DNA of 15,010 nt, taken from Chromatiales bacterium. Lineage in GTDB: Bacteria > Pseudomonadota > Gammaproteobacteria > CAMYNG01. The notes under the pieces were generated by a model. That model saw nothing but the letters and a program-made list of their open reading frames with translations, ran no database searches and had not been told where the DNA came from. The position numbers and the translations under genes were made by a program. Shown here one piece after another: positions 12,552 to 15,010 of this stretch (position 1 is the first letter of the stretch; every line of letters begins with the position of its first letter). The stretch covers positions 1-15,010 of the forward strand of contig JALUTW010000104.1 of NCBI GenBank assembly GCA_027021685.1. Direction: 5' to 3'.

Positions 12552-14633
12552 ATGGATACGCTGAACCTGGACCGGCCCGACCTGTACCTCTCGCGCGAGC
12601 TTTCGCTGGTGGAGTTCAACCACCGGGTGCTGGCCCGGGCCAGGGACCCGGCCGTGCCGCTGCTGGAGCGCCTGCGCTACCTGTGCATCTCCTCCACCAA
12701 CCTCGACGAGCTGTTCGAGATCCGGGTCGCCGGCCTCAAGCAGAAGGTGGCCATGGGCTCGGTGCAGGCCGGGCCCGAGAACATGACCCCGCAGGAGACG
12801 CTCAAGGCCCTGAGCAGACGCTGCCATGCCCTGGTGGACGAGCAGTACCGGGTGCTCAACGAGGAGCTGCTGCCGGCCCTGGCCAGGGAGCGGATCCGCT
12901 TCATCCGCCGCAGCGAATGGAGCAGGGCCCAGGAACGCTGGCTGCGGCAGTTCTTCCTCCACGAGCTGCTGCCGGTGCTCAGCCCCATGGGCCTGGATCC
13001 GGCACACCCCTTTCCCCGCATCCTCAACAAGAGCCTCAACTTCATCGTTTCGCTCCGCGGTACCGACGCCTTCGGCCGCTCCGGCGGCATGGCCGTGGTG
13101 CAGGCGCCCCGGGCCCTGCCCCGGCTCATCCGCCTGCCGGCGGAGGAGACCGGCAGCGGGCCCTGGGACTTCGTGTTCCTGTCCTCGGTGATCCACGCCT
13201 ACAGCGCCGACCTGTTCCCGGGCATGGAGGTGGCGGGCTGCTACCAGTTCCGGGTCACGCGCAACTCCGACCTGTTCGTGGACGAGGAGGAGGTGGACGA
13301 CCTGTTGCGGGCGCTGGAGGGTGAGCTGCCGTCGCGCCGCTACGGCGATGCCGTGCGGCTGGAGGTGGCGGACAACTGCCCGGCGGACATTGCCGCCTTC
13401 CTGGCCCAGCAGTTCCGGCTGGAGCCGGAGGACGTCTACCAGGTCAACGGCCCGGTGAACCTCAACCGCCTGCAGGCCATCGTCGACCTGGTGGACCGGC
13501 CGGATCTCAAGTTCCCGCCCTTCACCCCGCACCTGCCCACCGAGCTGAGCCACGTGGGCGACATCTTCGAGGCCATCCGCGCCCGCGACATCCTGCTGCA
13601 CCATCCCTTCGAGTCCTTCGCCCCGGTGGTGGACTTCCTGCGCCAGGCGGCACAGGACAGGAAGGTGCTGGCCATCAAGATGACCCTCTACCGCACCGGA
13701 CCGGAATCGGTGATCGTGGACACCCTGGCCGCCGCCGCCCGTGCCGGCAAGGAGGTCACGGTGGTGGTGGAGCTGCGCGCCCGCTTCGACGAGGAAGCCA
13801 ACATCGCCCTGGCCAACAAGCTGCAGGAGGCCGGTGCCCATGTCATGTACGGGGTGGTGGGATACAAGACCCACGCCAAGATGGCCCTGGTGGTGCGGCG
13901 CGAGGCCGACGGCCTGCGCCACTATGTGCACCTGGGCACCGGCAATTACCACGCCCGTACCGCGCGCCTGTACACCGATTACGGCCTGCTCACCTGCGAT
14001 CCGGCGCTGGGCGAAGACGTGCACAACGTGTTCCTGGAGCTCACCAGCCTGGGGCGGGTCAAGCGGCTCAACAAGGTGCTGCAGTCCCCCTTCACGCTCC
14101 ACGGCACGCTGCTGGAGAAGATCGGACGCGAGGCCGACCACGCCCGTGCCGGCCGCCCGGCCCGCATCATCGTCAAGGTCAACGCACTGGTGGAAAAGGA
14201 AAGCATCCAGGCCCTGTACCGGGCGGCACAGGCCGGCGTGCACATCGACCTCATCGTGCGCGGTGCCTGCGCCCTGCGCCCCGGCGTGCCCGGGGTGTCG
14301 GAGAACATCACCGTGCGTTCCGTCGTCGGCCGCTTTCTGGAGCACACCCGGGTCTACTGTTTCGAGAACGGCGGCGAGCCCGAGGTTTATGCGGCCAGCG
14401 CCGACTGGATGGAGCGCAACTTTTTCCGCCGGGTGGAAGTGGCCTTTCCCATCGGGGACCCGGCCCTGCGCCGGCGGGTGCTGGACGACCTGGCGCTGTA
14501 CCTGGCCGACAACACCCAGGCCTGGATCCTGCAGGCCGACGGCAGCTACCGGCGCCTGCAGCCGGCGCCGGACGAGGCCCCCGTCAGCGCCCAGCAGGCC
14601 CTCCTGGAACGACTCACCCGCCGGACCCCGTAG
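12552..14633 (+). CDS. ppk: Polyphosphate kinase 1
   Basis: The 693-aa protein is full length for PPK1 and collinear with it. The N-terminal domain has LYLSRELSLVEFNHRVL (11-27) and STNLDELFEIRV (48-59). The head domain follows, then two catalytic phospholipase-D-like domains. His441 in GYKTHAKM corresponds to the autophosphorylated His435 of E. coli PPK, and His598 in LEHTRVYCFENGG to His592. MTLYRTG (377-383), RFDEEANI (411-418) and LGTGNYH (461-467) are also present. PPK reversibly transfers the gamma-phosphate of ATP to polyphosphate. ATG 12552 matches the usual PPK1 N-terminus but has no Shine-Dalgarno. It is divergent from the copper array; polyphosphate is a known metal chelator and has been tied to copper tolerance, so the adjacency may be functional (inference). 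No terminator is visible after the TAG. Confidence 0.97.
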   Translation: MDTLNLDRPDLYLSRELSLVEFNHRVLARARDPAVPLLERLRYLCISSTNLDELFEIRVAGLKQKVAMGSVQAGPENMTPQETLKALSRRCHALVDEQYRVLNEELLPALARERIRFIRRSEWSRAQERWLRQFFLHELLPVLSPMGLDPAHPFPRILNKSLNFIVSLRGTDAFGRSGGMAVVQAPRALPRLIRLPAEETGSGPWDFVFLSSVIHAYSADLFPGMEVAGCYQFRVTRNSDLFVDEEEVDDLLRALEGELPSRRYGDAVRLEVADNCPADIAAFLAQQFRLEPEDVYQVNGPVNLNRLQAIVDLVDRPDLKFPPFTPHLPTELSHVGDIFEAIRARDILLHHPFESFAPVVDFLRQAAQDRKVLAIKMTLYRTGPESVIVDTLAAAARAGKEVTVVVELRARFDEEANIALANKLQEAGAHVMYGVVGYKTHAKMALVVRREADGLRHYVHLGTGNYHARTARLYTDYGLLTCDPALGEDVHNVFLELTSLGRVKRLNKVLQSPFTLHGTLLEKIGREADHARAGRPARIIVKVNALVEKESIQALYRAAQAGVHIDLIVRGACALRPGVPGVSENITVRSVVGRFLEHTRVYCFENGGEPEVYAASADWMERNFFRRVEVAFPIGDPALRRRVLDDLALYLADNTQAWILQADGSYRRLQPAPDEAPVSAQQALLERLTRRTP

Positions 14634-14670
14634 CCGGGTGCCTGGACGTTCGCGCCAAAAAAGAACTTCA

Positions 14671-14703
14671 ACGCAAAGACGCAGAGACGCAAAGGACGCA
14701 GAG
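14671..14703. repeat. ACGCARAG octamer repeat block
   Basis: Four consecutive units: ACGCAAAG, ACGCAGAG, ACGCAAAGG and ACGCAGAG. This type of CGCAAAGACGCAGAG intergenic repeat is, to my knowledge, scattered in many proteobacterial and cyanobacterial genomes. Its function is unknown. Confidence 0.8.
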
Positions 14704-14771
14704 ATTCTTGTTGAATCGAAATCAGATCAGCCGCATGGGGTGTGGTGGCGAAACCGCCGTACCCTGCGCCC

Positions 14772-14862
14772 TTCTGTCCTCTGTTTTCTGCCTTCTGCCC
14801 TCTGAACGGGGGCCGCTCCTACGCCCGTTCTGACCTCTGTCTTCTGTCATCTGTCCTCTGAA
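14772..14862. repeat. Two arrays of five YTCTGNN heptamers in a 56-bp period
   Basis: The first array (14772-14806) consists of TTCTGTC, CTCTGTT, TTCTGCC, TTCTGCC and CTCTGAA. The second (14828-14862) consists of TTCTGAC, CTCTGTC, TTCTGTC, ATCTGTC and CTCTGAA. Each ends CTCTGAA and is followed by a similar spacer (CGGGGGCCGCTCCTAC and CGGGGCCACTCCTGC). The offset of 56 bp is eight heptamers. It is a strand-biased pyrimidine tract on the plus strand. Confidence 0.85.
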
Positions 14863-14931
14863 CGGGGCCACTCCTGCACCAAAAGGTTCCTCTCGCGAAT
14901 CGGTGCACGGAGAAGCGGTTGAATAGTTGAA

Positions 14932-15000
14932 AAGCATGAGTCTCATCAGGTACTTAGGAAGCGCGAACTTATCTGAGCACCTGAGAGGAGACCCATGCTT
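14932..15000. repeat. Large imperfect inverted repeat at the right edge
   Basis: AAGCATGAGTCTCATCAGGT (14932-14951) is nearly the reverse complement of ACCTGAGAGGAGACCCATGC plus TT (14979-15000). The two arms differ by one substitution and a small 2-3 base bulge region. Pairing can extend inward with CTTAG/CTGAG. The right arm includes the ribosome binding site and ATG of the gene starting at 14995. It could be a regulatory hairpin, a transposon or repeat-element end, or a paired operator. Confidence 0.6.
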
Positions 15001-15010
15001 GTTGAAAGTT
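14995..15010 (+). CDS. Start of an unidentified gene (cut by window edge)
   Basis: ATG at 14995 is preceded by GAGGAG at a spacing of four bases and opens an uninterrupted frame beginning MLVES to the window end. Only five codons are visible, so no function can be given. The ribosome binding site and start lie inside the right arm of the inverted repeat. Given the repeat-rich, lower-GC surroundings, a mobile-element gene is possible but unproven. Confidence 0.4.

Larger units (their letters stand above)
14634..14994. other. Non-coding stretch rich in short repeats
   Basis: No convincing gene lies in these 361 bp. Short open frames here are low-complexity products of the repeats; the minus-strand frame reads as Thr/Glu/Asp/Arg/Gln strings. 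Contents in order are an octamer repeat block, a short unique segment, two heptamer arrays with GC-rich spacers, then a less GC-rich stretch leading into the edge inverted repeat. Base composition changes from the GC-rich coding style to lower GC beyond about 14880, suggesting a junction with different DNA. Confidence 0.7.

Noticed and set aside
12480..14345. A 621-codon open frame on the minus strand opposite ppk
   Set aside because: It mirrors the codon structure of ppk and has no recognisable motifs or ribosome binding site. ppk itself is certain.
14772..14862. CRISPR array
   Set aside because: Units are only seven bases, contiguous and without unique spacers, and there are no cas genes.
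14722..14946. A 74-codon minus-strand frame in the repeat region
   Set aside because: Its translation is simply the purine strand of the heptamer arrays (Thr/Glu/Asp/Arg/Gln strings), with no start-site support.

Overview
This 15 kb window is GC-rich (roughly two thirds G+C by eye) and reads as a chromosomal copper/silver resistance locus of a Gram-negative proteobacterium. An outer membrane is implied by a CusCBA tripartite pump, two lipoproteins and a porin-like beta-barrel. The overall style fits a gammaproteobacterium such as a Chromatiales/Ectothiorhodospiraceae member. That placement is inference; there is no rRNA or other phylogenetic marker here.

Left part (1-1685): the first codons of a copper P-type ATPase (HMA metal-binding motif) run off the left edge on the minus strand. 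An AT-rich promoter island separates it from a plus-strand HDOD signalling protein. That gene converges on a small DUF302 gene through a palindrome containing both stop codons.

Centre (1685-12430): a long minus-strand array, read right to left. It begins with a sigma70-like promoter and continues with a 112-aa Cys/His-rich small protein starting at TTG, a Tat-exported two-domain multicopper oxidase, an outer-membrane beta-barrel protein, a small His/Gly-rich exported protein and a lipoprotein cytochrome c. A second Cys-rich small protein follows, then cusC, cusB and cusA. The cusB product carries two nearly identical CusF copper-chaperone domains fused in tandem at its C-terminus. GC-rich hairpins sit before each Cys-rich/target gene pair and after cusA, so the array is probably two or more transcription or control units. 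I infer a joint role: periplasmic Cu(I) is oxidised by the multicopper oxidase (with the cytochrome c as a possible electron partner), bound by the CusF domains and expelled through CusCBA, while the P-type ATPase clears the cytoplasm. No copper regulator (CusRS, CopRS, CueR) is encoded in the window.

Right part (12430-15010): polyphosphate kinase (ppk) is transcribed divergently from the copper array. Downstream lie about 360 bp without a convincing gene, holding ACGCARAG-type octamer repeats and two arrays of five heptamers. At the edge is a large imperfect inverted repeat that overlaps the ribosome binding site and start of a gene cut off by the window end.

Most notable: the CusB-CusF-CusF fusion from a recent in-frame duplication; two look-alike Cys-rich small ORFs, each placed just before a copper-handling gene with hairpins between (possible copper-sensing leader ORFs); a multicopper oxidase with its type 1 copper ligands only in domain 1; and two starts that look leaderless.
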